Origin: Deferribacterales bacterium
GTDB taxonomy: Bacteria > Chrysiogenota > Deferribacteres > Deferribacterales > JAISNW01
Length of the DNA stretch: 25,578 bases
Direction of reading: 5' to 3'
NCBI GenBank assembly: GCA_025997275.1
Contig: BNUJ01000007.1
Span: 1-25,578, forward strand
The notes under the pieces were generated by a model that saw nothing but the letters and a program-made list of their open reading frames with translations, did not search any database and was not told the origin of the DNA. Both the position numbers and the translations under genes were made by a program. Shown here piece after piece: positions 15,428 to 23,371 of this stretch (within the stretch, counting starts at the first letter, position 1; each line of letters begins with the position of its first letter).

Positions 15428-16339
15428 TTTATTAAGCCTAGCTCGTTCCTGTTTATTGAATGTGATAAAACTAGCAACATATTTTAAGTATTGCCAGCCG
15501 TGTGCGATGAGCCAGTGAATGGATGTGCTAGGCTTGCTATTTGCAAGTTTCTCCCAGAAAGCCGTCTGCTTTGCGTAATGCCACCAATATGCAAACTTTA
15601 TATCCATCCGCTTGGCATTCCACGGCTTACCCGGTCCCACGTAGTGTATAATAGCGGGGAGCAGTTTAGTTTTGGACACAAACTTTGCCGCAAAATTCCA
15701 CTCATCGGGCAGATAGTGTATCTGTCCCCGAAAGATATTGTTTATAGCATCCTGGTCATGGTACTGGTACTGGTACTGGTATATTCTACACTGGACTAGC
15801 TTGTCCGCTGAGTTGGTATCGCGCATACGTTCCAGATTCATCACTAGAGTGCCTGAATTGACGTAGTCTCTGGGATTGATGCCTACAATATATTCACAAT
15901 ATTTAATCTGTTCAGGGTCGCTGGTGCGGTGATACACAGCATCGTGTGCAGCGGCGATGTAGTGAGAGGTGACGTCAGTATTGTATAGCTCTGCAATATC
16001 TTTCAGCACAATCATGTCTATGTCAAGATAAACAGTTTTGGCTACATCAGGGAATATCTCTGGTAGAAAAAATCTATAGTAGGCGGCTACAGTCAATCTA
16101 TTTAACAAAGGTAATTTGTCCAATTTATTTTTCACAAATGGGCGGGCATCAACAATGTTAATACTAATATTTTTTGTTGCCATTGACACCAGAAGTGCTC
16201 TGCTCTCGTCAGCAATAACGTCCGTCACAATGTTTATGCTATATTCATTTTGTGGCGAGGCGTTTGCGATAATTGAGCGCAAAAGCACTGCGCAATAGGC
16301 GATATAGTTATTATCGGCAACGACCGAAACATGTATCAT
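15404..16339 (-). CDS. Family 8 glycosyltransferase, copy 2, with a Tyr-Gln repeat
   Basis: A 311-residue GT8 paralogue: VSVVADNNYIAYCAVLLRSI at the N-terminus, DxD as DID at 106-108 in KTVYLDIDMIVLKD, then YVNSGTLVMNL, LPDEWNF and IIHYVGPGKPW. Just before the conserved DQD (195-197) it carries YQYQYQYH (187-194), encoded by a hexanucleotide repeat, and has His where the paralogues have Pro (PDQD). The spacing from the upstream KLV to the DQD is the same as in copy 1, so the repeat replaces rather than lengthens the loop. It diverges from the GT92-like gene across only 47 bases. Confidence 0.9.
   Translation of the reverse strand: MIHVSVVADNNYIAYCAVLLRSIIANASPQNEYSINIVTDVIADESRALLVSMATKNISINIVDARPFVKNKLDKLPLLNRLTVAAYYRFFLPEIFPDVAKTVYLDIDMIVLKDIAELYNTDVTSHYIAAAHDAVYHRTSDPEQIKYCEYIVGINPRDYVNSGTLVMNLERMRDTNSADKLVQCRIYQYQYQYHDQDAINNIFRGQIHYLPDEWNFAAKFVSKTKLLPAIIHYVGPGKPWNAKRMDIKFAYWWHYAKQTAFWEKLANSKPSTSIHWLIAHGWQYLKYVASFITFNKQERARLNKLLADTTL
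15759..15782. repeat. Hexanucleotide tandem repeat inside GT8 copy 2
   Basis: Four tandem copies of TGGTAC (the last is TGGTAT) on the plus strand, which encode the Tyr-Gln repeat on the minus strand. A whole-unit change would add or remove two residues and keep the frame. Confidence 0.9.
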
Positions 16340-16347
16340 AATATCGG

Positions 16348-16353
16348 ATTATA
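16348..16353 (-). promoter_or_regulatory. Predicted -10 box for leaderless GT8 copy 2
   Basis: A perfect TATAAT on the minus strand lies 8 bases before ATG 16339. The -35 region is weak (TAGCAT with a 17-base spacer). No Shine-Dalgarno site is present. Confidence 0.5.
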
Positions 16354-16371
16354 TACTATAGTAAGAAAATA

Positions 16372-16380
16372 TGCTAGACT
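16372..16380 (+). promoter_or_regulatory. Predicted extended -10 for the leaderless GT92-like gene
   Basis: TGC-TAGACT is an extended -10 (TGn plus TAGACT at 16375-16380). It ends exactly 6 bases before ATG 16387, which would make the A of the start codon +1. The -35 is poor, and an alternative -10 TATGCT (16370-16375) overlaps it. Confidence 0.45.
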
Positions 16381-16386
16381 AGCGAG

Positions 16387-17328
16387 ATGTTTAAGTTATT
16401 GCGCCATATTGGTGCTCTATTTATGCCGTCTGCTCGTCTGCGCCGCATAGTGCGTGAGGGATATACGCTTGAATATTTTAAGTGGTTCTTTGATAAACGC
16501 AACAGAGGTAGTAAAGCTGATTTCCCGCAATATCTGTCAGTTGTTGCAATCGTTAAGAACGAAACAGCATATATAGCCGAGTGGCTGGAGTATCACCTGT
16601 TAGTAGGTGTTGAGAAGTTCTACATTTACGATAATAATTCAACCGACAACTTAAAAGAATATTTAGAACCTTACATTAAAGCTGGCATAGTGGAATATAC
16701 TAACTTCCCCGGTAGGGAGCGACAGGTGCCAGCGTATAATGACGCTCTCAAAAAACATCGCTACGATTCGTATTGGCTAGCTTATATTGATATAGACGAG
16801 TTCTTGGTGCCCGTCTCTGCTGAAAGTCTGCCTGATTTCTTGCACAGTTTTGAGGGTGCGTGTGGTGTATCTGTCAACTGGCTTGTCTATGGTGATAACG
16901 GGCACAATGCTAAAATAGACGGGCTAGTTATAGAACGTTTTAAGGCTCATGCAGAGACTAATTTTAAGTATAATCATCTAGTTAAGGTAGTTCACAATCC
17001 TAGATATTTGTTCAAAGCCGATGTGCATAGTGGACACTACTGGCATAATGCCGTAAATGCATCTCTTGATACGCATGGAGGCAAACGCAGTGAATATGGA
17101 AGTGGTACTGATATTGTCTATCACGACAAGTTACGTTTGCACCACTATTGGAGTAAATCTTACGAGGAGTATCTAGTGAAGAAAGGTAAAGGCAGGGCGG
17201 TGTTAGAAAGGCTACCACTTGCAGCCTTTGAGGAATATAACCGCAACGATGTTAAAGACGACACTACTATGGACAAGTATGTGCCACTGGTGAAAGAGAG
17301 TCTTGCGAAACGATTTGCGCCTAAATAG
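16387..17328 (+). CDS. GT92/DUF23-like glycosyltransferase
   Basis: A 313-residue GT-A-fold enzyme. The N-terminal basic segment (about residues 1-50) is followed by YLSVVAIVKNETAYIAEWLE, FYIYDNNSTDN, then YWLAYIDIDEFLVP, with the DxD metal site at D135/D137. H-rich blocks (DVHSGHYWHN and LRLHHYWSKSYEEYLVKKG) are characteristic of the GT92 (DUF23) family, which includes galactosyltransferases. Donor and acceptor are unknown. It shares the divergent 47-base intergenic region with GT8 copy 2 and converges on the second Rpn gene, 16 bases away. Confidence 0.88.
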   Translation: MFKLLRHIGALFMPSARLRRIVREGYTLEYFKWFFDKRNRGSKADFPQYLSVVAIVKNETAYIAEWLEYHLLVGVEKFYIYDNNSTDNLKEYLEPYIKAGIVEYTNFPGRERQVPAYNDALKKHRYDSYWLAYIDIDEFLVPVSAESLPDFLHSFEGACGVSVNWLVYGDNGHNAKIDGLVIERFKAHAETNFKYNHLVKVVHNPRYLFKADVHSGHYWHNAVNASLDTHGGKRSEYGSGTDIVYHDKLRLHHYWSKSYEEYLVKKGKGRAVLERLPLAAFEEYNRNDVKDDTTMDKYVPLVKESLAKRFAPK

Positions 17329-17344
17329 ACCGCTATCAGGACTA

Positions 17345-18283
17345 TCAGTTCACATTCTTATGTGTGGCACTGTTCATAAGGGTGCGTTCCAGTGCTACAA
17401 GGTCGCCACTCTTGAGAAGTGACAACAACTGCTGAGAAAGCTCTTGCTTGCCTTGTTGCACGCCTTGCTGCACGCCTTGTTGCATACCCTGTTGCATACC
17501 CTGTTGCATACCCTGTTGCATACCCTCAATAATACCCGCTTCGCGCGCTTCTTCACGCCACACTTTTTTAGCCTCTCTCAGATTAAATCCTGTAGTAAGC
17601 ATATTTATTACTCCTTTTGAGTTCCCTATCAAGAACTCCCGTAGTATATTCTTTTCTATACATTCTTCAACAGCAGCTTTCATTGCATTCGCTATAGCCC
17701 TCTTACCCTTTACACCTTTTGTATGTCTTTTAGCTATCTCAATAAATTCTGCATACTGTCCCAACGTCTTGCTATTATCCATTAGCTTCGGATTGCGTCC
17801 GTTATTTACATTCAATACCTTAGTCGTTAGCTCTAAAAAGCCATACTTGTCATCTACTGCTCGTTCAGCAAACATATCAGACAGTTTCAGAACACTTTCA
17901 TCAGGCGTATTTTCATCGCCATTATATAATACTATAAACTCTGGACGAGGTATTGTCAACATAGCACTTTTATACACTGCATTGCTTGCAAGCATATTCT
18001 CATACACACGTGCAATATAGCCTAAAAAACGCAGAGGCATATTAGCATTCACGGTTGATTGGTGTTCCATCAGCACAACTAACTTGTTCCCTATAACAAA
18101 GGATATATCATTACGTCTATCCATAAACAAGACTTCTTCAAGTGTATTGATTATCACATCATCAGACATTGTATAGCCAGCACCAGTGATGGCGTTGTAT
18201 AGCTCTATCAGTTTATCCTTGTCAGAGAACAGCATAGCAAATACGCTGTCTTTATAGTTTCTTTTGGCTTTCACATACGGCAT
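17345..18283 (-). CDS. Rpn-family PD-(D/E)XK nuclease, copy 2, with MQQG repeats
   Basis: A 312-residue paralogue of the gene at 3785. The core RRNDISF...KLVVLMEHQST keeps D59, E73 and Q75 at identical positions, and IPRPEFIVLYNG is also conserved. The C-terminal linker (residues 254-278) consists of six GMQQ/GVQQ units, followed by a 34-residue helical tail. It reads toward the GT92-like gene. Its ATG is 9 bases downstream of the stop of GT8 copy 3, and its promoter lies inside the end of that gene. DNA cleavage is inferred from the family. No inverted repeats marking an insertion sequence were found. Confidence 0.87.
   Translation of the reverse strand: MPYVKAKRNYKDSVFAMLFSDKDKLIELYNAITGAGYTMSDDVIINTLEEVLFMDRRNDISFVIGNKLVVLMEHQSTVNANMPLRFLGYIARVYENMLASNAVYKSAMLTIPRPEFIVLYNGDENTPDESVLKLSDMFAERAVDDKYGFLELTTKVLNVNNGRNPKLMDNSKTLGQYAEFIEIAKRHTKGVKGKRAIANAMKAAVEECIEKNILREFLIGNSKGVINMLTTGFNLREAKKVWREEAREAGIIEGMQQGMQQGMQQGMQQGVQQGVQQGKQELSQQLLSLLKSGDLVALERTLMNSATHKNVN
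17450..17524. repeat. 12-bp tandem repeat in the Rpn copy 2 gene
   Basis: About six 12-bp units, the middle ones near-identical (plus strand CCCTGTTGCATA) and two diverged (CTTGTTGCACGC type). They encode GMQQ x4 and GVQQ x2. Copy-number change keeps the reading frame. Confidence 0.92.
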
Positions 18284-18289
18284 AGCAAA

Positions 18290-18318
18290 ATACTATAATG
18301 AAAATGGTAGTCCGTCAA
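18290..18318 (-). promoter_or_regulatory. Predicted leaderless promoter of Rpn copy 2, inside the upstream gene
   Basis: Minus strand: -35 TTGACG (18313-18318), 17-base spacer, -10 TAGTAT (18290-18295), then 6 bases to ATG 18283. The whole promoter lies over the last codons of GT8 copy 3, and the first three bases of the -10 are that gene's TAG stop codon. Confidence 0.7.
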
Positions 18319-19321
18319 GTTTTTTCCACCGTTTGTTCAGCCGTGCATAGCATTCTGTTGCCTGTGCTAGTTTAGTTTCAATGCGCGAGAACCTGCCGAA
18401 AGTCAGTTTAGAAGCAATAGCATAGCGCAACAATCTGCGTTTCCACATATTTAATTTTCTTTGCAATTTATTCAACATATCCCTGCCATAGCGAGTTTTA
18501 AGGGCATAGTGGAAATACTCCTCGCTGCACATAGAAACCCTTTCAGTGTGCGGAAAGCCTTGCCCCACATAGTGTATAATATACGGTTCGTGTATGGCAC
18601 TAGCCACACTATCTACAAACTGCGGTGCAAAAGCTGCCCTGTTAAATAATAACCCGCCAAACACCCCCCAGTTATTGGCGATAAACTTCACCCGTCCAGC
18701 ACAAACCACGTTTAACACATCTTGGTCTGGATAGAACGTGTTTTTTAACTTCTGAACAGTTTCTAAAAACCTATCTATTATGTTATCTTTGCGCATCAGT
18801 TCAAGGTTTAGAACCAGAACGCCAGAGTTGAAATAGTCGTGTCTGGAAGTGATTCCTAATGTTTGATAACTCGGAGGTAGCCACGGGTTGGCAGCACAGG
18901 CAATGGTCAAATCGCGCGTTGCACCAACATAGTTATCGCCAAGCTCAGTATCGTATAGCTCAGCAACATCGCGAAGTATGAGTGTATCGCAGTCAAGATA
19001 TAATACTTTACGCTCATTAGAGATAATATTGGGCAGAAATAGACGAGTGTAAATACTGACAGAATATTTGCCGCGTAGATAAAATGCCGATTGAGCGTAG
19101 CTGGCAAGGGTGCGATGGGCATCAGCAAATAGCAATTCTATATTGTTGGCGGATGCAAGTTCACTCAAGTAGTTTTTATTGCCAGCACTGATAGCATTTT
19201 CTAATATGTATATTTTATAGTGCCTGTCAGGGTTTGTATGGGCTACAAGAGATGCCAATGCCACAGACAGCACAGGTACGTAGTTATTATCAGACGCAAA
19301 GGCAACTAAAACATCAGACAT
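18293..19321 (-). CDS. Family 8 glycosyltransferase, copy 3
   Basis: A 342-residue GT8 enzyme: VLVAFASDNNYVPVLSVAL, DxD as DCD at 110-112 in KVLYLDCDTLILRD, YFNSGVLVLNLELMR, YPDQDVLNVV and IIHYVGQGFPH. The C-terminal 60 residues are basic (KLQRKLNMWKRRLLR), a common membrane-association tail in this family. Unlike copies 1 and 2 it has a normal Shine-Dalgarno site (GGAG, 9 bases before the ATG) and follows the HAD gene by 12 bases, so it is probably the last gene of the coaD-priA-dut transcript. Donor and acceptor are unknown. Confidence 0.92.
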   Translation of the reverse strand: MSDVLVAFASDNNYVPVLSVALASLVAHTNPDRHYKIYILENAISAGNKNYLSELASANNIELLFADAHRTLASYAQSAFYLRGKYSVSIYTRLFLPNIISNERKVLYLDCDTLILRDVAELYDTELGDNYVGATRDLTIACAANPWLPPSYQTLGITSRHDYFNSGVLVLNLELMRKDNIIDRFLETVQKLKNTFYPDQDVLNVVCAGRVKFIANNWGVFGGLLFNRAAFAPQFVDSVASAIHEPYIIHYVGQGFPHTERVSMCSEEYFHYALKTRYGRDMLNKLQRKLNMWKRRLLRYAIASKLTFGRFSRIETKLAQATECYARLNKRWKKLDGLPFSL

Positions 19322-19333
19322 AGCAAAAAACTC

Positions 19334-19951
19334 CTATAGATATTTCGCCAGCTCTCTGTGGTCGCGAATAGCTGGGGTATCTGCTATGGACGCTCCGAAT
19401 GAGACAAATGCTACCCCTGCAGCGATTGCTGCCTGATAGTCCTGCTCACTATCGCCTACATAGAGCGCAGATGCAGGCTCAACACCGAATGTGGATAATA
19501 TCTTTAAGACCCCTTCGGGTGCTGGTTTCGGTTCTGATACATCTTTGCTTGTAATTATACACGAAAAATAGTCGGCAAGCTTGTAATGCTCTAAATACCC
19601 GTTGATAGACATTCCCCGATTAGTGCAGATAGCTAGTCTGTGCCCGCTGATAAAGTCCGTTAGTGCCTCGTGCACCCCAACCTCTAGCGGTGTCACAGCA
19701 AGCCATTCATCAAAGCTTATATCCAATACATATTCACGCATCTTTTTAACGGTGTCGGGAGTGGTATACATAGAAAACAGCTGCTCATCCGTCATTCCAT
19801 AGGCAAGTTTGCCAAAATCAGAGCTTTCCCAATCTATCACAGGCAGGTTGAATATGCGGAACATCTCGCTGTAATATTTACAAACCGCCCTGCGGCTATT
19901 GACTATAACCCCGTCAAAGTCATATATAATAACACTATACCTGCTCGCCAT
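19334..19951 (-). CDS. HAD-superfamily phosphatase (phosphoglycolate phosphatase-like)
   Basis: A 205-residue hydrolase with the four HAD motifs: the nucleophile in YDFDGVIVNS (D11, D13), AICTNRG, the lysine in SEPKPAPEGVL, and the acidic pair in YVGDSEQDYQAA. The helical cap between motifs I and II (about residues 18-85) places it with Gph/PGMB-type enzymes. The substrate is not predictable; phosphoglycolate, pyrophosphate and sugar phosphates are all possible. Its ATG overlaps the dut stop (TAATG), so it is translated in step with dut. Confidence 0.88.
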   Translation of the reverse strand: MASRYSVIIYDFDGVIVNSRRAVCKYYSEMFRIFNLPVIDWESSDFGKLAYGMTDEQLFSMYTTPDTVKKMREYVLDISFDEWLAVTPLEVGVHEALTDFISGHRLAICTNRGMSINGYLEHYKLADYFSCIITSKDVSEPKPAPEGVLKILSTFGVEPASALYVGDSEQDYQAAIAAGVAFVSFGASIADTPAIRDHRELAKYL

Positions 19952-20397
19952 TACTTCACGCCTGTGCTACCAAAACCAGCTTCGCCGCGCTCGGTGTTGG
20001 ATAACTCGCTCGCCATTACAAAACTAGCTCGTGCCACTCTGCTAAACACTAGCTGGGCAATCCTATCGCCCTTGTTATAGCTAAACGTTTCATTTGACGA
20101 ATTAAACAATATAACGCTAATTTCGCCACGATAGTCGCTGTCAATAGTTCCAGGGTTGTTCAACATGGTTATGCCGTTTTTCCTAGCTAGTCCGCTACGC
20201 GGGCGCACCTGTCCTTCATATCCATCTGGTATTTCAACACAAAGCCCTGTGGGAATAGTATCGCGCTGCCCCGCATCTAACGTGCCTCCCCGAGTAGCAC
20301 ACAAGTCAACCCCCGCCGCCCCTGCCGTCTGGTAAGCAGGCACGGGTAAGCAAACGTCTAACAATTTAATCTTTACCTGTATATTATCTTGCGTCAT
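19951..20397 (-). CDS. dut: dUTP diphosphatase
   Basis: A 148-residue trimeric dUTPase hydrolysing dUTP to dUMP, which keeps uracil out of DNA and feeds dTMP synthesis. All five motifs are visible: AGVDLCAT, RPRSGLA, GITMLNNPGTIDSDYRGE, GDRIAQLVF and the C-terminal RGEAGFGSTG arm that closes over the substrate. It lies 6 bases after priA and overlaps the HAD gene. Confidence 0.96.
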   Translation of the reverse strand: MTQDNIQVKIKLLDVCLPVPAYQTAGAAGVDLCATRGGTLDAGQRDTIPTGLCVEIPDGYEGQVRPRSGLARKNGITMLNNPGTIDSDYRGEISVILFNSSNETFSYNKGDRIAQLVFSRVARASFVMASELSNTERGEAGFGSTGVK

Positions 20398-20403
20398 AAT
20401 CTG

Positions 20404-22362
20404 CTACATAAAATAGTTCGGGTCTCTATCTATCCGCATATCCATAGAGCCGTGCTTCTGCTTGCTAAATAACTCTACCGCATTCAATAATGCCAACTTT
20501 AGCGCATTGTGCGTTTTTGCCCTTACAAGGAGCGAAAACCTGTAGCGGTTTTTTATTTTGAACACTACCGCGGGGGCTGCCCCCAGCACCTCTACATTAC
20601 CAGTTGCCCGTAGTGCAGAGGCAATGCTATCAGCTACATTTTTTATAGCCGATGCATCGGTATATGTCCACACAATTCTAGCAAGCTTCATATACGGCGG
20701 ATACCCCAACTTCTGCCTGCGAGCAAGCTCGTATTCGTAAAAATTAGCAGAATCTTGCATAAAATACTGATACAGCTGGTTATCGGGCATATATGTTTGA
20801 ATATATACGTTGCCCTTGCTGTCCCCGCGCCCCGCTCTGCCCGATACCTGCATTACTAGCTGATACGCCCGCTCAGATGCCCTGTAGTCGGGTAGCGAAA
20901 TTATATTATCAAGTCCCAATATCCCAACAAATGTGATGTTAGGGAAATGCAACCCCTTTGCAACCATTTGCGTGCCTACTAGTATATGTGCCTCTTTCCT
21001 GTTAAACTTGTCCAATGCCTCATCTAGCTGTTTAATAGTGGTAATCTTACCCGTATCAATGCGCACAACATCAGCGGGAAACATATCCTCTAAGAATTCC
21101 TCCACCCGCTCTGTGCCTGCCCCCGCATCAAAGAACTCTTTCCCGCCACAATGCGGACATGTTATATTACTGTAATGTTCGCCGCAGTAATGACAGACAC
21201 AATCGCTGCTGCTCTTAAATGATGCCACTGGCACTGAACAATTAAGACATTCAAATGGTTTCCCACATTGCTTGCAAAATAACGAAGTAGCATACCCTTT
21301 GCGGTTTAGGAATAAAATCGCCTGCTCTCCTCGCTCTAACACCTGCTGCAATTTATCATATACGCTTTCAGCCAGCACGCCGCCAAGCAACGTCTCACGT
21401 TTCATGTCAACTAGCGTTATCTCTGGCATAGCCGCTGAAGCATAGCGACTGCGCAGTTTGTGTAGCTTATATTTGCCCGAAAGCGCATTATCCATAGACT
21501 CTGCCTGTGGGGTGGCACTGCCTAGCACCACAGGAACGTTCAACATGCTAGCATATAGCACAGCCATATCGCGCAGATTATATGGCGGCATCTCCTCCTG
21601 CTTGAACGTGTTCTCGTGCTCTTCATCCACTATGATAAGTCCGATATTGCTTGACGGCACAAATAGCGCGCTTCTTGCCCCTAGCAGCAACATAGACTGC
21701 CCACTGGCAAAGCTCCAAAAGTTCTCCAGCCGCTTTTTAGAACTCATCTTGCTGTGATATAGTGCAGGGTCAAACCCCAGCCTATGTTTCAATCTATCTA
21801 TCAGTTGTGGAGTAAGCGCAATCTCTGGCACGATATATAGTGCCTGTTTCCCCTCAGCCAGTGCACGTTCTATGATTGATACGTACACCTCTGTCTTGCC
21901 GCTACCTGTGATGCCGTCTAATAGATGCGCTGAATAGCTCCCCAATGATATACTAGCCGCAATCTCTTGTTGTTCGGCTGACAGCTCTATGCGTTCCTGT
22001 TTCACTGTTTTAGGTGGGGTTAAATTTTGCGGGCAAGCAGAATCTAGCAACTTTTTTGATATAACTCCGAATAGCGCAAGCCCCAGCGGGGAGATGTAGT
22101 AGTCGGCAAGTCGCCTCAAAAAGTCTAACCATACACCAGAAAATAGCAGTTCTTTATCTAAAATGTTGATTATTTCTTTACATTCAAAATCGGGTTTTTT
22201 TACCACCCCAAGACAAATTCCCGTCATAGTCCGCGTGCCGAACGGAACGCTCGCTCGCACCCCTATTGCTACATCAGTTATATATTTGTACGTATATATG
22301 CCTTCTGTTGGCACGGGTAGCAACACTTGCAGATAGATATCGTTATTGTTATTACTGCCCAT
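20404..22362 (-). CDS. priA: Primosomal protein N', replication restart helicase PriA
   Basis: A 652-residue 3'-5' superfamily 2 helicase that reloads the replisome at stalled forks. The DNA 3'-end-binding domain occupies about residues 8-100 (GIYTYKY, VRASVPFGTR). Walker A GITGSGKT is at 150-157 and the DEEH box at 246-249. The zinc region has eight paired cysteines (363/366, 372/375, 390/393, 402/405). Helicase motifs GTQMVAKGLHFP and QVSGRAGRG follow. I start it at ATG 22362 (MGSNNNND); an in-frame TTG at 22392 would extend the overlap with the upstream gene from 11 to 41 bases. Confidence 0.95.
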   Translation of the reverse strand: MGSNNNNDIYLQVLLPVPTEGIYTYKYITDVAIGVRASVPFGTRTMTGICLGVVKKPDFECKEIINILDKELLFSGVWLDFLRRLADYYISPLGLALFGVISKKLLDSACPQNLTPPKTVKQERIELSAEQQEIAASISLGSYSAHLLDGITGSGKTEVYVSIIERALAEGKQALYIVPEIALTPQLIDRLKHRLGFDPALYHSKMSSKKRLENFWSFASGQSMLLLGARSALFVPSSNIGLIIVDEEHENTFKQEEMPPYNLRDMAVLYASMLNVPVVLGSATPQAESMDNALSGKYKLHKLRSRYASAAMPEITLVDMKRETLLGGVLAESVYDKLQQVLERGEQAILFLNRKGYATSLFCKQCGKPFECLNCSVPVASFKSSSDCVCHYCGEHYSNITCPHCGGKEFFDAGAGTERVEEFLEDMFPADVVRIDTGKITTIKQLDEALDKFNRKEAHILVGTQMVAKGLHFPNITFVGILGLDNIISLPDYRASERAYQLVMQVSGRAGRGDSKGNVYIQTYMPDNQLYQYFMQDSANFYEYELARRQKLGYPPYMKLARIVWTYTDASAIKNVADSIASALRATGNVEVLGAAPAVVFKIKNRYRFSLLVRAKTHNALKLALLNAVELFSKQKHGSMDMRIDRDPNYFM

Positions 22363-23359
22363 TTTTAACTCGCTTTGCTTGTAGCATTTCAATGAATGAT
22401 TCTATCCGTATCTTGCTACGCTCGTCTAGCGCAGTAGGTGCATCTCCCTCTAGCGTTAAAATGGGTATGTCTAAATGTTTCCTAAATGCCACGTCTTGTA
22501 GCTGTCTGTGGCAGAACGCCTGCGCATAGTGAACAAGTCCGTCAAGCTGACGTGCAGCTATTTCCCGTTTAATATCAGCAATCCTAGAATAGACGTCATA
22601 AGGATAGGTGTAGTCTAAATATCGCTGAATAAGCTCTGGTGCGCGTGAGGGGATGGAAAATTGTCGCTCTACCTCATTAAAATAGACCTCAGCACCCTTT
22701 GAGCTTATAAAGTCGTATAGATTATTTATGATAGTCGGCACACCTACATAACCCAGCCTGATAGCACTCTGATTAGGTTTTTTCAGCCTTGCCACTGCTA
22801 GAAACTCATCAAGTTCTCTCTCGTAGCGATTTACATCACCATTAAAGTCGCTTGATGATACTAGCCACGTATGGTTATCTCTGCCCGATACCTGCCCTAT
22901 GTTCGTCAAGTCATCAAGCTCCGTAAGTTTTGCTCTCAGCGGTTCTAATGTCTTGAGCTGAGAATAAACATGTTCCATTGGTACGTTTAGATAGTTTGCA
23001 AGTCGCTCAAACTGTGCCTTTAAGTCTTTGTAGGCAAACGGACTTTTATTGTCTGACGGATAAGAAAAGCGATAAACGGGGAGATGCTCACACTCTAACA
23101 GCTCTATCATCGCCTGCGTATTGCTGCAATCGCCCGTTACCACAGCTATAACAGCATCAACATTAGCAGCATTAAGAACTGCACTATACTGCCCCTTTAT
23201 CCACGAGCAGAGCGTTCTAGGGAAACCTGCCTCGTGTGCAATTGCTATAAAATTATCAGAATTCTCATTAGTTATAAAGACATTGTTCAAGTCAACTGGC
23301 GTATGCCCGCCTGCCAGCAATATCTCAACCGGAACTGTCGTAGTAATGCCCAACCTCAT
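22352..23359 (-). CDS. Orphan 2-hydroxyacyl-CoA dehydratase D-component-like iron-sulfur protein
   Basis: A 335-residue protein of the HgdB/FldC-like family. The opening ITTTVPVEILLAGGHTPVDL and the block LDGLVHYAQAFCHRQLQDV are typical. Three cysteines, C51 (LCSWIKG), C78 (GDCSNT) and C273 (AFCHRQ), sit where the family ligates a [4Fe-4S] cluster. No partner subunit or ATP-dependent activator (HgdC type) is nearby, and the protein is shorter than the usual 370-430 residues, so a classical dehydratase reaction is uncertain. It overlaps priA and follows a tail-anchored protein gene by 12 bases. Confidence 0.78.
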   Translation of the reverse strand: MRLGITTTVPVEILLAGGHTPVDLNNVFITNENSDNFIAIAHEAGFPRTLCSWIKGQYSAVLNAANVDAVIAVVTGDCSNTQAMIELLECEHLPVYRFSYPSDNKSPFAYKDLKAQFERLANYLNVPMEHVYSQLKTLEPLRAKLTELDDLTNIGQVSGRDNHTWLVSSSDFNGDVNRYERELDEFLAVARLKKPNQSAIRLGYVGVPTIINNLYDFISSKGAEVYFNEVERQFSIPSRAPELIQRYLDYTYPYDVYSRIADIKREIAARQLDGLVHYAQAFCHRQLQDVAFRKHLDIPILTLEGDAPTALDERSKIRIESFIEMLQAKRVKNGQ

Positions 23360-23371
23360 ACGGGCATAGAC

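Noticed and set aside
15491..15799. Plus-strand frame ending in a valine/leucine repeat resembling a membrane segment
   Set aside because: Antisense of the Tyr-Gln repeat in GT8 copy 2; no ribosome site and no family pattern.
17450..17524. CRISPR-like array
   Set aside because: The 12-bp units are contiguous with no spacers and encode protein repeats.
17448..18020. Plus-strand frame of 190 residues opening with repeated CCTP/CCIP units, like a cysteine-rich metal-binding protein
   Set aside because: It is the exact antisense of the Rpn copy 2 gene; the Cys repeats are the complement of the MQQG repeat. The minus-strand protein has clear homology and a strong promoter.
22363..22392. TTG start for priA
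   Set aside because: It adds ten residues without similarity and deepens the overlap with the upstream gene; ATG 22362 fits the family start.
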